Assembly (NCBI RefSeq): GCF_022179765.1
Contig: NZ_BPRE01000012.1
Span: forward strand, 105,358-169,357
DNA: 64,000 nucleotides
Direction of reading: 5' to 3'
Source: Methylorubrum suomiense
GTDB taxonomy: Bacteria > Pseudomonadota > Alphaproteobacteria > Rhizobiales > Beijerinckiaceae
The position numbers were made by a program, and so were the translations under genes. Numbering within the stretch: the stretch's first letter is position 1; the number at the start of each line of letters is the position of its first letter. The notes under the pieces are model-generated. The model had not been told where the DNA came from, made no database searches, and worked only from the letters and a program-made list of their open reading frames with translations. Below, one piece after another: positions 19,088 to 27,924 of this stretch.

Positions 19088-20122
19088 TCAGAGCTTTCGG
19101 CTCCGTGCCAGGAGCCAGAGCAGGTAGAGGCCGCCTACCAGCCCGGTCGTCAAGCCAATCGGCATGGTCACACCGAAGGGAAGGCGCTGGCTGAGGAGGT
19201 CTGAGGCCAGGAGCAGCACCGCGCCCATCGCCGCCGCCGACAGCAGCGGCAGGTCGGCCGAGCCGACGAGCCGCCGCGCCAGCTGCGGCGCAGCCAGGGC
19301 GATGAAGGCGATCGGCCCGGCGGCGGCGGTGGCCGTGGCGGTGAGCGCGACGGCCGTCATCACTGCGACGAGGCGCATCCGCTCCACTGGCACGCCGAGC
19401 TGGCGTGCCGCATCGTCACCCATCTCCATCAGGGCAAGGGGGCGGGCGCTAGCGAGCGCCAGGGGCACGATCGCCGCCAGGGCCAGGGCGGCCGGGATGG
19501 CGTGCGACCAGGTTCGGGCGGTCAGCGAGCCGGCGAGCCAGACCTGCGCCGCCACCGCCCGGTCGAGATCGCTCTCGACCAGCAGGACCGTGTTGAGGCC
19601 GGCGAGTGTCGCGCCGACACCGATCCCCACCAGCACCAGCCGGTTGCCGCCGCCCGGCCGCCCTTTCAGCGCCAGCAGGAACACGGTGGCGGCGGTGGCC
19701 ATGCCGGAGGCGACCGCCGCCAGGGATACGGCCGGCGGCCCGGCATCGGCGAGGATGATCTGGACGATGGCGCCGGTGGCCGCCCCAGTGGTGAAGCCGA
19801 CGATGTCCGGGGAGCCCAAGGGGTTGCGCGACAGCGATTGGAAGATCGCGCCGGCCATGCCCAGCGAGGCCCCGACGCAGAGGGCGGTCAGCACCCGTGG
19901 CAGCCGCAGGCCGAGGACGATCCGCTCCGCGACGGGGTTGCCGCTTCGTCCGGCCAGTACGGCCAGAACCTCGCCCGGTGGGAAGGCGAGCGTGCCGGTG
20001 CCGAGCAGCGCCAGCCCGAGGGCGAGGCAGAGCCCGGCCAGCACCGCGCACAGCAGGAGGCTGCGCGGGCGCCAGCGCAGCGAGGCCCGGCCGAGCCGGA
20101 TGACGCGGGCGGATGCGCTCAT
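19088..20122 (-). CDS. FecCD-family ABC permease (FepG-like)
   Basis: The 344-residue inner-membrane protein has about ten hydrophobic segments and FecCD signatures: LRLPRVLTALCVGASLGMAG, QSLSRNPLGSPDIVGF and the end-of-domain AAGPIAFIALAAPQLARRLVG. It pairs with the permease encoded immediately upstream to form a heterodimeric channel for ferric siderophores, haem or corrinoids. Its ATG at 20122 overlaps the TGA of the upstream gene by four bases. It is the last gene of the binding protein/permease/permease operon. Confidence 0.93.
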   Translation of the reverse strand: MSASARVIRLGRASLRWRPRSLLLCAVLAGLCLALGLALLGTGTLAFPPGEVLAVLAGRSGNPVAERIVLGLRLPRVLTALCVGASLGMAGAIFQSLSRNPLGSPDIVGFTTGAATGAIVQIILADAGPPAVSLAAVASGMATAATVFLLALKGRPGGGNRLVLVGIGVGATLAGLNTVLLVESDLDRAVAAQVWLAGSLTARTWSHAIPAALALAAIVPLALASARPLALMEMGDDAARQLGVPVERMRLVAVMTAVALTATATAAAGPIAFIALAAPQLARRLVGSADLPLLSAAAMGAVLLLASDLLSQRLPFGVTMPIGLTTGLVGGLYLLWLLARSRKL

Positions 20123-21177
20123 CGCCCACCCACCCGGAAGCGGCGGACGGCGGCGACGAAGAACGGGCCGCCGAGCAGGGCGGTGACGATGCCGGCCGGG
20201 ACCTCGGAGGGCGCGGCGATCACACGCCCGGCCATGTCCGCGCCGAGCAGCAGGGCGGCGGCGAAGAGAGCGGAGAAAGCGAGGATCCGGCGCTGGTCCG
20301 GTCCGGCGACCGCGCGGGCGAGATGCGGTGCGATCAGCCCGACGAAGCCGATCGGCCCCGCCGCCGCGGTCGCCGCACCCGCCAGGATCATCACGCTGAG
20401 GCAGGAGAGCAGCCATACCCGCCGCGGATCGGCACCCAGGGCCTGGCCGAGGTCGTCGCCGAGGGCCAGCGCGTTGAGGCTGTCAACATGTGCCAGGACG
20501 ACCGCGAGGCCGGCGGACACTGCCACGACCAGCACCACGGCGGCCTCGAAGCCCGATCGTTCCAGCGACCCGGCCATCCAGGTGCGGAACCCCTCGAACA
20601 CCGTCGGCGGCGCATTGAGTACGACGAGGCCGGTCACCGCCGCGAGCGTCACCGAGATCCCGGCCCCGGCCAGGAGCAGGCGCACGGGGTTGATGCCAGT
20701 CTCGCCGGCCCGGCCGAGGGCGAAGACGGCGACACCGGCGAGCCCCGCACCGACGGCCGCGCACAGAACGTAATGCGAGACATGAGCAAGGTGGAACAGG
20801 CTGACGCCGAGCACTACCGCCGTCGCCGCGCCACCGTTGATGCCGAGCAGGCCCGGCTCGGCCAGGGGATTACGCGTCAGCGCCTGCATCATCGCGCCGG
20901 CCATCCCCAGGGCCGCTCCGGCCAGCACGGCGACGATCATCCGCGGCAGGCGCACCTCGCGCACGATCAGGTGGAGATCGTCGGCGCGGTCGTAGGCGAC
21001 CAGTGCCGCGGCCACACTGCGGAGGCCGATGGGCCGCGAGCCGATGGCGAGGCTCGCCAGGGCCAGCGCGGCGACCACCAGGATTCCGAGCATTAGGATC
21101 CCGAGCGTTGGTCCGCCCCGCCGCCGCGGCCGCGCAGCCGGCGCGGCGGCGTCGGTCGCCGTCGGCTCCGCGCTCAT
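20119..21177 (-). CDS. FecCD-family ABC permease (FepD-like)
   Basis: The 352-residue protein has a proline/arginine-rich cytoplasmic start, then about ten membrane helices. FecCD motifs include VREVRLPRMIVAVLAGAALG, QALTRNPLAEPGLLGINGGA and AAGPIGFVGLIAPHLARAV. It is the partner of the permease downstream, and the two overlap by four bases. It also overlaps the binding-protein gene upstream by four bases (21174-21177). The chain of overlaps shows coupled translation of all three components. Confidence 0.93.
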   Translation of the reverse strand: MSAEPTATDAAAPAARPRRRGGPTLGILMLGILVVAALALASLAIGSRPIGLRSVAAALVAYDRADDLHLIVREVRLPRMIVAVLAGAALGMAGAMMQALTRNPLAEPGLLGINGGAATAVVLGVSLFHLAHVSHYVLCAAVGAGLAGVAVFALGRAGETGINPVRLLLAGAGISVTLAAVTGLVVLNAPPTVFEGFRTWMAGSLERSGFEAAVVLVVAVSAGLAVVLAHVDSLNALALGDDLGQALGADPRRVWLLSCLSVMILAGAATAAAGPIGFVGLIAPHLARAVAGPDQRRILAFSALFAAALLLGADMAGRVIAAPSEVPAGIVTALLGGPFFVAAVRRFRVGGR

Positions 21178-22100
21178 GGCTTGCTGAAGGCCGCGCGTAG
21201 GGCGTCGGCGACCTGTCGGCCCGAATAGGGATCGATCCGGAAGGAGGTCGGCCCGAGCGGGTAGACCCTGCGGTGAACGATGACGGGATGATTGGCGAGC
21301 ACCGGCTCGGCCAGAAAGGCCTCCACATCCCTGGCCGTAGCCCGCAGCAGGAAAACATTGTCGCCGGTGATGGCGGCGGACAGGTTTTCTCGCGAGAAGA
21401 ACACGAAGTCCGAGGCCCGGGTGCTGTTCGGCTTCAGACTGGGCGGCACGCTCACGACGGTGAATCCCAGGGCATCGAGCAGTTGCGCGACGGGGCTGGT
21501 GTGCCGCGCCACGGAGTAGCTGCCGGCGATGTCGTAGCCGACCACGCTGACTTTCGCTCCCCGCGGATCAATGGCGCGCGCCGCCTCCGCCATATCCTCA
21601 TTGAAGCGGCGGATGGCGGCTTGGGCCTGCGCCTCTAGCCCGGTGGCACGGCCGAGTTCGACGGCCAGCTCCTGCCAGGACCGGCTCGAATAATCGACGA
21701 CCACGCTTCTGATCCCAAGGGCCTCCAACTCCGCCTGATGCGGCGCCGCGCTGTCCCGACCGGTGGCGGAGACGACGACCAAGTCCGGCTTGGCGCCGAC
21801 CACGGCCTCGATGTCGAAGGCGACGTTGGGATAGAGCACCGCCACGCCCCGGTGGTCGGCCTCCGCCGCCCATTGCGAGAAAAAGCCTTTCGCGTCGGTG
21901 ATCAAACTCGGCGTTGTCGCGGCGCTGGCGACCACGGGGGCATCGATCGCGAGGAGGATGCCGGTGATGCTGGGCGAGGTCGAGACGATGCGCCGCGGCG
22001 TATCCGACGCAGCCCGCGCCGGAGACAGTCCGGTCCGGAGCGCCAAGCCGGCGCCGAGCAGCATGAGAGCGGTGTGGCGTCTCGCCAGCGGTATCGTCAC
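21174..22100 (-). CDS. iron-chelate ABC transporter substrate-binding protein
   Basis: The 308-residue protein has a signal peptide (about residues 1-31, ending SPARAA). The mature part has the class-III binding-protein fold with a long helix linking two lobes. PRRIVSTSPSITGILLAID opens the first lobe, and KPDLVVVSATGRDS is the usual EAKPDLV-type segment. It would hand the metal chelate from the TonB receptor to the two permeases. It starts the leftward operon. The ATPase gene is divergent, 251 bases away, so the transporter is split between two transcripts. Confidence 0.92.
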   Translation of the reverse strand: MTIPLARRHTALMLLGAGLALRTGLSPARAASDTPRRIVSTSPSITGILLAIDAPVVASAATTPSLITDAKGFFSQWAAEADHRGVAVLYPNVAFDIEAVVGAKPDLVVVSATGRDSAAPHQAELEALGIRSVVVDYSSRSWQELAVELGRATGLEAQAQAAIRRFNEDMAEAARAIDPRGAKVSVVGYDIAGSYSVARHTSPVAQLLDALGFTVVSVPPSLKPNSTRASDFVFFSRENLSAAITGDNVFLLRATARDVEAFLAEPVLANHPVIVHRRVYPLGPTSFRIDPYSGRQVADALRAAFSKP

Positions 22101-22351
22101 GTGGGTCCTGCGGCAATCGTGTGGAAGGGAACGGCCGGCCGAGCGAGGGGAACGGGGGGACGGCGCATTCCTTATGGCGTATCACGTTCCGCAATGCGAC
22201 AAGGCTCGGTGACATGACCGGTATCTGCCGGGACCCCGAGGCTCCCGGACGGCGCCGATCTCGACAGGGAGACCGCGGGCGTGACCCTCGCGATCGCTCC
22301 ACTTCCCGCAACGGCCGGCGCGATGCTGCCCCAGATCCGGGGGCTCCGCCC

Positions 22352-23161
22352 GTGACGCATCGCCTGCATGCGGATGGCGTGACGCTCTGCTACGAGGCAC
22401 GCACGATCGCGACGGACCTGTCGCTGGCGATCCCAGACGGCGCGTTCACGGTGATCGTCGGCCCCAATGCCTGCGGCAAGTCCACCCTGCTGCGCGCCCT
22501 GGCTCGGCTGCTCGCTCCCCGGCGCGGGCAGGTGATCCTCGACGGAAAGCCGATTGCCGAGCGCTCGGCCAAGGAGGTTGCCCGCCGGCTTGGCCTGCTG
22601 CCGCAGACGGCGACGGCCCCGGACGGGATCACCGTCGCCGACCTCGTGGCGCGGGGGCGCTATCCGCATCAGTCGTTCCTCCGACAATGGTCGCGGGCAG
22701 ATGCGCAAGCCGTCGCGGAGGCCATGGCAGCGACGGGGGTGGCGGGCCTCGCCGACCGGCCCGTGGACGAACTGTCCGGCGGCCAGCGCCAGCGGGTCTG
22801 GATCGCCATGGTGCTGGCGCAGGAGACGCCGCTGCTGCTGCTCGACGAGCCGACGACCTTCCTCGACATTGCCCACCAGATCGACCTCCTCGACCTGCTC
22901 GCGGCGCTGAACGCCGAGGGGCGTACGGTCGTTGCGGTGCTGCACGACCTTAACCAAGCCTGCCGTTACGCCTCGCACCTCGTGGCGATGAGAAGCGGGG
23001 CGATCCTTGCGCAGGGCAGTCCGTCGCGGATCGTCACACCCGACTTGGTCGAGCGGGTCTTCGGCCTGCCCTGCGTGGTGATCGACGATCCCGTATCGGG
23101 TACGCCGCTGATCGTTCCCCGCGGCCGCAAGGATGCCCGCCCGCAGGAGGTCGTCCCATGA
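22352..23161 (+). CDS. siderophore ABC transporter ATP-binding protein (FepC-like)
   Basis: The 269-residue ATPase has Walker A GPNACGKST near residue 34, LGLLPQ as Q-loop, signature LSGGQRQRVW near 140, Walker B LLLLDEPTTFLD near 160, and switch His in VLHDLNQA. The LLLLDEPTTFLDIAHQ pattern is typical of FepC/FecE ATPases. GTG at 22352 is used as start because it puts the ATPase fold at residue 1. Upstream in-frame codons would add an Arg/Pro-rich extension. It is divergent from the binding-protein operon and overlaps the monooxygenase gene by four bases. Confidence 0.92.
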   Translation: MTHRLHADGVTLCYEARTIATDLSLAIPDGAFTVIVGPNACGKSTLLRALARLLAPRRGQVILDGKPIAERSAKEVARRLGLLPQTATAPDGITVADLVARGRYPHQSFLRQWSRADAQAVAEAMAATGVAGLADRPVDELSGGQRQRVWIAMVLAQETPLLLLDEPTTFLDIAHQIDLLDLLAALNAEGRTVVAVLHDLNQACRYASHLVAMRSGAILAQGSPSRIVTPDLVERVFGLPCVVIDDPVSGTPLIVPRGRKDARPQEVVP

Positions 23162-24432
23162 GCCGGCGCCAGCTCCATATCGGCCTCAGCCTCACGCCGA
23201 CGTGGATGAGGGGTGCAGCGGCGTGGGGTCCCGGGGCGCCGGAGGACCGCGATCCGGTGGCGTTCCACCTGCGGCTCGCCCGCGCTGCGGAGCGGGCCTG
23301 CCTCGATTTCGTATTCAAGCCGGACACTTTGGCGATGCCGCCAGCGCGGGCCGCGATGCCCCGCGCGCTGGCCGGGCTCGACCCCACCCTCCTCCTCGCC
23401 GCCCTCGCCCGCGAGACCGAAGCCATCGGGCTGGTAACGACATTGTCGAGCAGCTTCGTCCCGCCTTACCTCGCGGCACGGCAGATCCAGTCGCTGCAAT
23501 GGCTCAGCGGCGGCAGAGCCGGGGTGAACATCGTCACCTCGATCGAGGGGGCGGAGAATTTCGGGGCTGACCCGATGCCGCCCCCGGACCTGCGCTACCG
23601 CAAGGCGGCCGAGTTCGCGCAGGTTTTGAAGGCCTTGTGGAAGAGCTACCCCGCGCAGGCTCTCGACGAGGCTGGCGCCTGCGCGCCGATCGACCATCGC
23701 GGCGAGTTCTTCGAGGTGGGCGGCCCGCTCAACGTTCCGACGCACGAGGCCGGACCGCCGGCCTTATTCCAGGCAGGCGCCTCCGAGACCGGCCGCGATT
23801 TCGCCGCCTCGGTTGCCGATGCCACCTTCGCCGCCACGCCGGACCGGGAGGCGGGGCTGGCGCTCCGCACCGACCTGCGCCGCCGGGCGGCGGCACACGG
23901 ACGCGATCCCGATTCGGTGCGGGTGCTGCCGGGCCTGTACGTCTTTCTGGCACGAACCCGTGAGCAGGCTTTTGCGGAGCATCGCCGCGCTCACGCCCAC
24001 CTCACCGAGGACGCCCGCCGCGCGGCGGTGAGAACGGTCCTCGGGCTCGACCTCGGCGCCCTCCCCGCCGAAACCAGAATCGGCCCCGAGATGCTGCCGC
24101 CGGACGATGCACCCGTGCGCAGCCGGACCCATGCCGACCTACTTCGCCGCTATATCGTGGTGCACCGACCTCGGGTGGACGAGTTGCTCGCTCGACCGGA
24201 GGTTGTCGGTTCGGCGCATTGGGTCTCGGTAGGGACCGTCGACGATGTCCTTCGCGACGTCTTCGACTGGTTCGAGGCGGGGGCGCTGGACGGCTTCATC
24301 GCTTTGCCTGGCGGTTCGGAGGGGTCGCTGCATCTGTTCCTAGAGGAACTCATCCCCGCTCTGACCGCGGCAGGGCTGTTCCGCCGTACATACGACGGTA
24401 CGACGCTGAGGCAGCATCTGCGTCTCGGCTGA
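23158..24432 (+). CDS. LLM-class flavin monooxygenase, NtaA/SnaA/DszA type
   Basis: The 424-residue protein is a TIM-barrel FMN-dependent monooxygenase. Typical features are the WM-R-A-W-P-like N-terminus (LTPTWMRGAAAWG), the barrel segment LDFVFKPDTLA, TLSSSFVPPYLAARQIQSLQWLS, GRAGVNIVTS and HRGEFFEVGGPLN. Relatives (NtaA, EmoA, DszA, SnaA) use FMNH2 from a separate reductase to cleave C-N or C-S bonds of chelators, sulfones or antibiotics. The ATG overlaps the ATPase stop (ATGA at 23158-23161), so it is co-translated with the chelate importer. Oxidative breakdown of the imported ligand is a reasonable inference. No dedicated FMN reductase is next to it. Confidence 0.9.
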   Translation: MSRRQLHIGLSLTPTWMRGAAAWGPGAPEDRDPVAFHLRLARAAERACLDFVFKPDTLAMPPARAAMPRALAGLDPTLLLAALARETEAIGLVTTLSSSFVPPYLAARQIQSLQWLSGGRAGVNIVTSIEGAENFGADPMPPPDLRYRKAAEFAQVLKALWKSYPAQALDEAGACAPIDHRGEFFEVGGPLNVPTHEAGPPALFQAGASETGRDFAASVADATFAATPDREAGLALRTDLRRRAAAHGRDPDSVRVLPGLYVFLARTREQAFAEHRRAHAHLTEDARRAAVRTVLGLDLGALPAETRIGPEMLPPDDAPVRSRTHADLLRRYIVVHRPRVDELLARPEVVGSAHWVSVGTVDDVLRDVFDWFEAGALDGFIALPGGSEGSLHLFLEELIPALTAAGLFRRTYDGTTLRQHLRLG

Positions 24433-24662
24433 CGCAGGGACTGCTCTGTTTTAGTACTGCTTGCGAATCCATACGTGCTTGACCTGATCGGATTTTAGAC
24501 CGGCCTGAGTGAGAAATTACTGAATGACGGCGGTCATGGGTAGCCGGAAGGTAAAATGTATGTAGATGACAGGCGCCGGCGGCCGATAGCCCGGCGTGGC
24601 CCGAAGGCACGGAAAGAAACGTCCAAGAAGGTCACAATGCTTATTGTGGCGGTGCTGCAGCG

Positions 24663-25514
24663 CGCTAGGGCGTGTCATCGGTTGAGCCAATCGATGGCGG
24701 CCGCGAGGCAGATGACACCGGTGAAGCTGGCGGTGGTCTTCTCGTAGTGGGTAGCGATAGCCCGCCACTCCTTAAACCTGGCCCAGAGGCGCTCGACCTA
24801 GTTACGGTTGTTGTCGATCCAGCATGGGCAGGCGACGGCCGCCTCATGGCGCTGGGGCGGGATCGCGGGCCGTGCGCCCATGGTCCAGATGTGCTCACGA
24901 AAGGTGTGGCTGGTGTAGCCACTGTCACCCACGACCCACTTGGGCACGCCGGGCAACTCGTCGAGCCGCGAAATCGCATGGGGCAGTTCATGGGCCTGAC
25001 CGGGCGCCAGCCGGAAGGCGATGGTGCGGCCTCGCCCGTCGGCGATCACGCAAGCCTTGGTGCCATAGCCGCCACGCGAGCGGCCAAGTGCTTCATGATG
25101 ATCCCGCTCGGCCGCAGATCCCCCCTTTTGGCGGCCCCGGCTGCCTTCTGATGAGCCCGCACGTTCGTTCCGTCGAGGAACACCAGCCCGAGTTGACAGC
25201 CGCGCTCTTGCACCAGGGTGAGCAGCCGCTCCCAGACACCGGCCCGGGACCAGCGGATGAAGATCTGGGCGGCCCGCCACCACGGACCCAATTCCTCCGG
25301 GATCGCCCGCCATTTGGCCCCGTTCTGATGCCGCCAGAGGATCGCCGAGAGGGTGCGTTGCAGGTCCTGGGGCGGCGTCTTGGCCTTGGGCCAGCAGGCC
25401 TCGACCAGGGGCTCCAGTTCAGACCATTGCGCGTCACTTAGCATTATCCCTCCCGCAATCAGAGAGACGAAAACGCAAAACAAGCCAGTCCGTTCAAGCG
25501 ACGACAAATCCTAG
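24663..25514. mobile_element. IS5-family (IS427-like) insertion sequence with CTAG target duplication
   Basis: The element spans about 844 bp (24667-25510) and is flanked on both sides by CTAG (24663-24666 and 25511-25514). Its ends form imperfect inverted repeats: GGCGTGTCATCGGTTGA at the left, and GATTTGTCGTCGCTTGA read inward from the right, with matches at about 12 of 17 positions. The length, CTAG target and two-frame transposase fit the IS427 group of IS5. The right end is the more divergent. The transposase carries a stop, so the copy may be inactive. Confidence 0.8.
24673..25444 (-). pseudogene. IS427-type transposase, two frames plus an in-frame stop
   Basis: Frame A (25444 to about 25046) encodes MLSDAQWSELEPLV through FLDGTNVRAHQKAAGAAKRG, including the first catalytic Asp (DGT). 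A -1 shift within the run CCAAAAGGGGGGATC (around 25124) continues as GGSAAERDHHEALGRSRGGY and VVGDSGYTS with the second Asp. Such shifts are programmed in this IS group. A TAG then interrupts the frame just before VERLWARFKEWRAIATHYEK, which holds the final catalytic Glu, and the frame ends WLNR-stop at 24673. The stop separates the last catalytic residue, so this copy is probably dead unless read through. Confidence 0.8.
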
Positions 25515-25803
25515 GTATTATCAGACCGTCGATCTCCATTGAGACGTCGGAAGGAAATGATTTCGCCAAGGCGATGCTCGCCGACAAGTGCGGAATACTT
25601 CGATTTTTTTATTTACCGGCATTTCCATTTTGCATTGCGGTACCATTATCAGCGGTATGGATAAGGACAATGCAACTTTTGATAGGTTACCCAATGAGCC
25701 GTCTGATGCTGGCAACGCGACCACCCGAATGGTTTGGGGCTGACAGGGCCCTTATGGTGGGGCTGAGGTGGCAACGGTTTCGCTGCCATGGCATACCGTC
25801 CAT

Positions 25804-26001
25804 ATGTCGATCGATGCACCCCACCCCTACTCCATCACGATAGAGCCGCTGAAGAAGCCCGAGGGGCACTTCGGCTGGGCTCTTCGGAAGCACGGCAAAC
25901 TGACTGAGCGGTCTGACCGTGCTTTCACCAGCGAGGCCAAAGCGCATGAGAGCGCGCTGAAGGCCATCGAGCGCGAGCAGACCGGCTTCGGAAGCCGGTA
26001 A
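25804..26001 (+). CDS. small hypothetical protein, 65 aa
   Basis: The small acidic-to-basic protein starts MSIDAPHPYSITIEPLKKPE. It has a strand-rich first half with a WALRKHGK segment and a helical end (SEAKAHESALKAIEREQTG). Proteins of this form (one beta hairpin plus a helix) are frequent in Methylobacterium-like genomes without known role, as I recall. A hairpin terminator follows 50 bases after the stop. A longer in-frame start at 25768 exists. Confidence 0.5.
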   Translation: MSIDAPHPYSITIEPLKKPEGHFGWALRKHGKLTERSDRAFTSEAKAHESALKAIEREQTGFGSR

Positions 26002-26051
26002 CATACCGAGCGTCGAGCCCACTCTGCTCATGGGCTCGGGGATACGGATCA

Positions 26052-26083
26052 CCGACGTTGAGCCGCTCGTGGCTCAACGTCGG
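26052..26083 (+). terminator. hairpin terminator
   Basis: CCGACGTTGAGCC (26052-26064) and GGCTCAACGTCGG (26071-26083) form a perfect 13-bp stem with a 6-base loop, followed by GTTCTGCTTTG. It would end the transcript of the small gene at 25804-26001 and may also act on leftward transcripts from the RTX-like gene. Confidence 0.8.
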
Positions 26084-26196
26084 GTTCTGCTTTGTTCATA
26101 CAGGCAAAACCGGCTCGACGCGGTGGGATCGGCGGTCTTCGGAGCTTTAAGGGCTGGCCGCTCCGATCGCGCATTCGAGCGAGCGGCCCAATATGA

Positions 26197-27390
26197 TCAA
26201 GCAAAGAGGATGTTGTCGATCACGTCAGCGAATTTCGCTCCGACCAGAGTGATCGAAGCATCATCGCCGACGTCTATGACGGTGTTTTGGCCCTGCATCG
26301 ATAGTGAGACGTGCTCCGGGTTGATGCCGATGAGCTTGATGACATCGGATAGCTCGCCGGTCGCGTGAAAGTTGCGAATCGTATCATTTCCCCCGCCGCT
26401 GAAGACAAAGGTGTCATGTCCGAAGCTTGTGAAAAGGTCGTTCGCATCCGTGTCGGCGACGGTGATGCCCTTTTGGAATGCAACGGCTGTTTTCGATCCA
26501 TTTGATTTCAAGATTTCGGTCAGGGCAAGGGCGCCATCCTTGTACGTATTGGTGTACAGTCCATCGGGTTTGTCGAAGATTTTCGTCTTCGTACCATCGA
26601 CGGAAACATTAGTGGTCGATGTAACTTTCCCTCCAGGCCCATATTCATGCGCGATCGACGATCCATCTTCGAAAATTGTGTTGTCGCTCGACGGAATATA
26701 GCTCCCGCTTTTATAGTGCGTAGTTGTCCGACTCCCGTCGGAATTGAAATCTAATTCGAAATAGAGGTGGCCATTAGAGTCGTAACGGGTTTCTTCGACC
26801 AGCTCACCGTTGGCATCCGAAAGCAGGTGCCGCTCCGCCGCTTTCGCTCCCGAGTAGTCGTATCGCACATCCAGAAAGCCGCCGTCGTCTTCCGGGAGAT
26901 GCATCTTGACGATTCTGGAAGATGAATCGAGCTGGTAGGTCGCCGTGTTGAAAACAGCTGCATGGGGTGTTTGGGGCGTGACGGAAAATGTTCCAGGGGC
27001 GTAGACCTGCGTACGGATCTCCGGGGGGGACTCATAGGTATCGGTCCAGGTCTCTATGCCCGAACCATCGATATTTACGGACAAACTATAAGATATATTG
27101 CTCTGTTGAGAGAAATATTTCGAATAAGAGCCGTCCCGCTCATAAGTAGAGGTGGCGACATTGTTGGCATCGCCTGACGTGTTCCTGATGAGGTACCCAT
27201 CATCATCATAATAATTCCTCTCAAACGAAGCGCTGTATAACCCCTTCCCCGATTCTGAGAGGTGCCCGTTCTCAAATTTCCAGTATTGGCCGTCCTCGTA
27301 ATTGGTAGTATTAAGGCGGGTAGTGATCTTGAAGCTACCATTGCTGCCTCCGCTGAGAGCGGCAGAAAAACTTATGTGAGGGTAGAACAT
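26197..27390 (-). CDS. RTX/serralysin-like secreted protein with repeated beta segments
   Basis: The 397-residue protein begins MFYPHISFSAALSGGSNG and has no signal peptide. The body (about 20-300) is a series of YD-like beta hairpins such as FENGHLSESGKGLYS, YDSNGHLYFELDFNSDGS and VDGTKTKIFDKPDGLYT. The last 80 residues form a calcium-binding-type beta roll (FGHDTFVFSGGGNDTIRNF) and a tail ending DNILFA, as in substrates of type I secretion. The start at 27390 has AGGGATG eight bases upstream; a longer frame starts at 27438. Coding GC is lower than in the left part of the window. Extracellular export is inferred; no HlyB/HlyD genes are visible. Confidence 0.75.
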   Translation of the reverse strand: MFYPHISFSAALSGGSNGSFKITTRLNTTNYEDGQYWKFENGHLSESGKGLYSASFERNYYDDDGYLIRNTSGDANNVATSTYERDGSYSKYFSQQSNISYSLSVNIDGSGIETWTDTYESPPEIRTQVYAPGTFSVTPQTPHAAVFNTATYQLDSSSRIVKMHLPEDDGGFLDVRYDYSGAKAAERHLLSDANGELVEETRYDSNGHLYFELDFNSDGSRTTTHYKSGSYIPSSDNTIFEDGSSIAHEYGPGGKVTSTTNVSVDGTKTKIFDKPDGLYTNTYKDGALALTEILKSNGSKTAVAFQKGITVADTDANDLFTSFGHDTFVFSGGGNDTIRNFHATGELSDVIKLIGINPEHVSLSMQGQNTVIDVGDDASITLVGAKFADVIDNILFA

Positions 27391-27924
27391 CGAATCATCC
27401 CTAAGATCCTGATTGCTATCAGCGCTGGGATTTATCAACGAAAGGTTTCAAGGGGTGGCTCAAATAACGCGTTAACCATGGATGGGCCCATTCATCGCGA
27501 ATGGTCACTCCCGCCTGCAAGCGTTGCTGCCTCATTAGTTTGAGCTAGCCTACGGTCGGCGCTGCCCCGCTCGAGAACCACATCGAGCGTATCGAGCGGC
27601 TCAAAGACGAGTCGGTTGGGGTCATCGGTGAGATTGAATGACGAGATCGACGGTGCGGTGTTGAAGTCGTCGGTTTCGTATTGCGTGCGGCGCGCCGGGC
27701 GTTTTGCTGTCGATCCGGACATCGGCCGCCGACCGGAAAATTTCGAGCCGGGAGACGCGGGTAGCCGTTCAGGCGACAGGGCGTCCGGTATCATTCGCAG
27801 AACAAGGACGCCCATTGTTGCCGACGCCGAGCGAAACATTCCCTGCACACCACCTGCTGCTTGCGGCAGACTCTGTTGGGCGGGGCAACCGACCGGCCCA
27901 ATCCATGATGAGGAATCGATGCAG
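27391..27924. other. gene-poor stretch, 534 bp
   Basis: Open frames on both strands overlap here, but none has a clear start, ribosome-binding site or recognisable domain. A leftward frame at about 27492-27680 reads somewhat protein-like (FNLTDDPNRLVFEPLDTLD) and could be a relic of an older gene. Nothing else is seen. Confidence 0.4.
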
